A DNA stretch of 10,519 nt from CADCTB01 sp038231955 (GTDB taxonomy: Bacteria; Actinomycetota; Acidimicrobiia; Acidimicrobiales; AC-14). The stretch is taken from NCBI GenBank assembly GCA_038231955.1, contig JBBSIS010000112.1, forward strand, positions 1 through 10,519, in the 5' to 3' direction. How positions within the stretch are numbered: position 1 is the first letter of the stretch; each line of letters opens with the position of its first letter. The notes beneath the pieces were generated by a model that ran no database searches, was not told where the DNA came from, and worked only from the letters and a program-made list of their open reading frames with translations. This document shows, one piece after another, positions 9,842-10,519 of this stretch. The translations under genes and the position numbers were made by a program.

Positions 9842-9873
9842 TTCCTCTCAGAAACGACCGTTTCTGAGAGGAA
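9842..9873. repeat. Perfect 32-bp palindrome (15-bp arms, 2-bp centre)
   Basis: The left arm TTCCTCTCAGAAACG (9842-9856) is exactly mirrored by the right arm at 9859-9873 around the two bases AC. Pairing stops sharply outside the arms. There is no T run on either side, so it does not look like a simple intrinsic terminator; it could be a bidirectional hairpin, an operator or a recombination site. Confidence 0.9.
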
Positions 9874-9950
9874 CCGATCCAGAATCGAGCGTTTGGGACA
9901 GGGTCTCAGCGAGGTTCTGGACTCGCTTCATGGGACGGAGCGGGTGGCGG

Positions 9951-10276
9951 TCAGCGTCCGAGGAGATGGTGGAGGGTACGAGTGACGCCGTCTTCGTCGT
10001 CGCTCGGGACGATTTCGTCTGCCGCCTCCAGGCACGGACTCGACCGCCGCCGCGGTCGTGGTTGGCGCCGTGGGAGCGGGCGAGACCGTGGTCGTCGGCG
10101 TCGAGGCCAGGCGGTGGGCGTACTGGGCCCGCAGATCGCGGGTCGCGATCGTGGGCGAGGCCTGTGCCGTAGAGCTGGTACACGACGAAGAGCAGGATCA
10201 GCACCCCGGCGGCAATCAGCGTCTTGCCCGCCCCTCGGACGCGGCGGCGAAGCCGACCGTGACCCGAGCGAGTCAC
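9951..10276 (-). pseudogene. Decayed N-terminal fragment resembling a class E sortase
   Basis: From a GTG at 10276 the minus strand reads a basic stretch (HGRLRRRVRGAGKTL), then a membrane segment (IAAGVLILLFVVYQLYGTGLA). This is the signal-anchor pattern seen at the start of actinobacterial class E sortases. After GTGLA, near 10153, plausible coding continues only one base out of frame as ATRDLRAQYAHRLAS followed by a Thr/Pro/Ala-rich linker, typical of the sortase neck. A second shift near 10045 would give a short acidic tail that ends at a TGA at 9951. No sortase catalytic domain (the Cys of TLxTC and its His and Arg partners) is present. The membrane segment and Thr/Pro linker are seen; the sortase origin and the decay are inference. 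Confidence 0.45.
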
Positions 10277-10362
10277 GGTGACGTTTGCGAGTGCCGGGAG
10301 GGCCTTTCGGCTGGCCACCGGTTTGGTATCGGGGGAAAGTCGCAACAGTCGCCTACTCTTCT

Positions 10363-10386
10363 TAGACAGAGTCCGTCTAGGCAGAC
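10363..10386. promoter_or_regulatory. Small inverted repeats just upstream of hicA
   Basis: TAGAC (10363-10367) is inverted as GTCTA (10375-10379) with seven bases between, and GTCT (10375-10378) is inverted as AGAC (10383-10386). They end ten bases before the hicA ATG. HicB antitoxins often bind such sites in their own promoter, so an operator is possible; the arms are short. Confidence 0.35.
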
Positions 10387-10395
10387 TAGCCTGGC

Positions 10396-10519
10396 ATGGT
10401 GACAGCACGGGATCTAAGCCTAAGGAAGATCCTCAAGGGTCGAGGATGCGTCGAGGTCCGCCAGGTTGGCTCGCACCTCACGGTGCGCTGCAGCGAGTGT
10501 CTGGCCACGATCGCCGTGC
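10396..10519 (+). CDS. hicA: HicA-family mRNA interferase toxin (partial, N-terminal half)
   Basis: 41 codons are present from the ATG at 10396 before the window ends. The sequence starts MVTARDLSLRKILKGRG and continues VEVRQVGSHLTVRC, matching the HicA double-stranded RNA-binding fold: helix 1 with the KxLKxxG pattern, then strand 2 with the hallmark GSH. His27 is the catalytic histidine of the family. The CxxC in RCSECLATIAV is a feature of a HicA-like group common in actinobacteria. HicA cleaves mRNA and is restrained by HicB; no HicB is visible upstream, so it would have to lie past the right edge if present. No strong Shine-Dalgarno stands before the ATG. Confidence 0.8.
   Translation, partial: MVTARDLSLRKILKGRGCVEVRQVGSHLTVRCSECLATIAV

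Noticed and set aside
9842..9873. Intrinsic terminator call for the large palindrome
   Set aside because: No run of T follows on either strand and no gene ends close by, so it was listed as a repeat.
9660..9930. CRISPR array
   Set aside because: The repeats are short, degenerate, irregularly spaced and in both orientations, and no cas gene is in the window.
10277..10408. Minus-strand extension of the sortase-like fragment up to an ATG at 10408
   Set aside because: It would overlap the hicA start, has no ribosome site and no similarity; the basic-plus-membrane pattern begins only after the GTG at 10276.

Overview
The window is high-GC DNA dominated by one minus-strand gene cluster for aerobic (form I) carbon monoxide dehydrogenase. 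GC-rich third codon positions, GTG starts, a class E sortase-like fragment and an actinobacterial-style HicA point to an actinobacterium. That placement is inference; there is no rRNA or other marker here to fix the taxon.

Layout, read in the direction of transcription (right to left) for the cox genes. coxD (MoxR-type AAA+ ATPase) and coxE (VWA-domain protein) come first and overlap by four bases. After a gap of about 100 bp that holds a good sigma70-like promoter with a palindrome over its -10 box come coxM (FAD subunit), coxS (2x[2Fe-2S] subunit) and coxL (Mo-Cu catalytic subunit with the form I motif AYRCSFR). Each Shine-Dalgarno of coxS and coxL overlaps, or nearly overlaps, the stop of the gene before it. 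Next are an XdhC-family protein fused to a C-terminal YHS metal-binding domain, a second full-length XdhC/CoxI-family protein, coxG (SRPBCC domain with a hydrophobic C-terminus) and the start of a MocA-like molybdenum cofactor cytidylyltransferase that runs off the left edge. Together they supply the catalytic enzyme (L, S, M), the machinery that finishes its Mo-S-Cu centre (D, E and the XdhC proteins), cofactor tailoring (MocA) and a possible membrane recruitment factor (G).

To the right of coxD, on the plus strand, is a divergent 86-residue zinc-ribbon protein of unknown role. From about 9483 to 10395 no intact gene can be supported. This stretch holds degenerate direct and inverted repeats, a perfect 32-bp palindrome, and a decayed minus-strand fragment resembling the N-terminal membrane segment of a class E sortase. 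At the right edge a HicA-family toxin gene begins on the plus strand and is cut by the window end.

Most notable points: the XdhC-YHS fusion as a candidate copper-handling factor for CoxL; an apparent one-base frameshift that separates the coxE start from its body; the promoter/operator before coxM; and the repeat- and fragment-rich intergenic region next to hicA.
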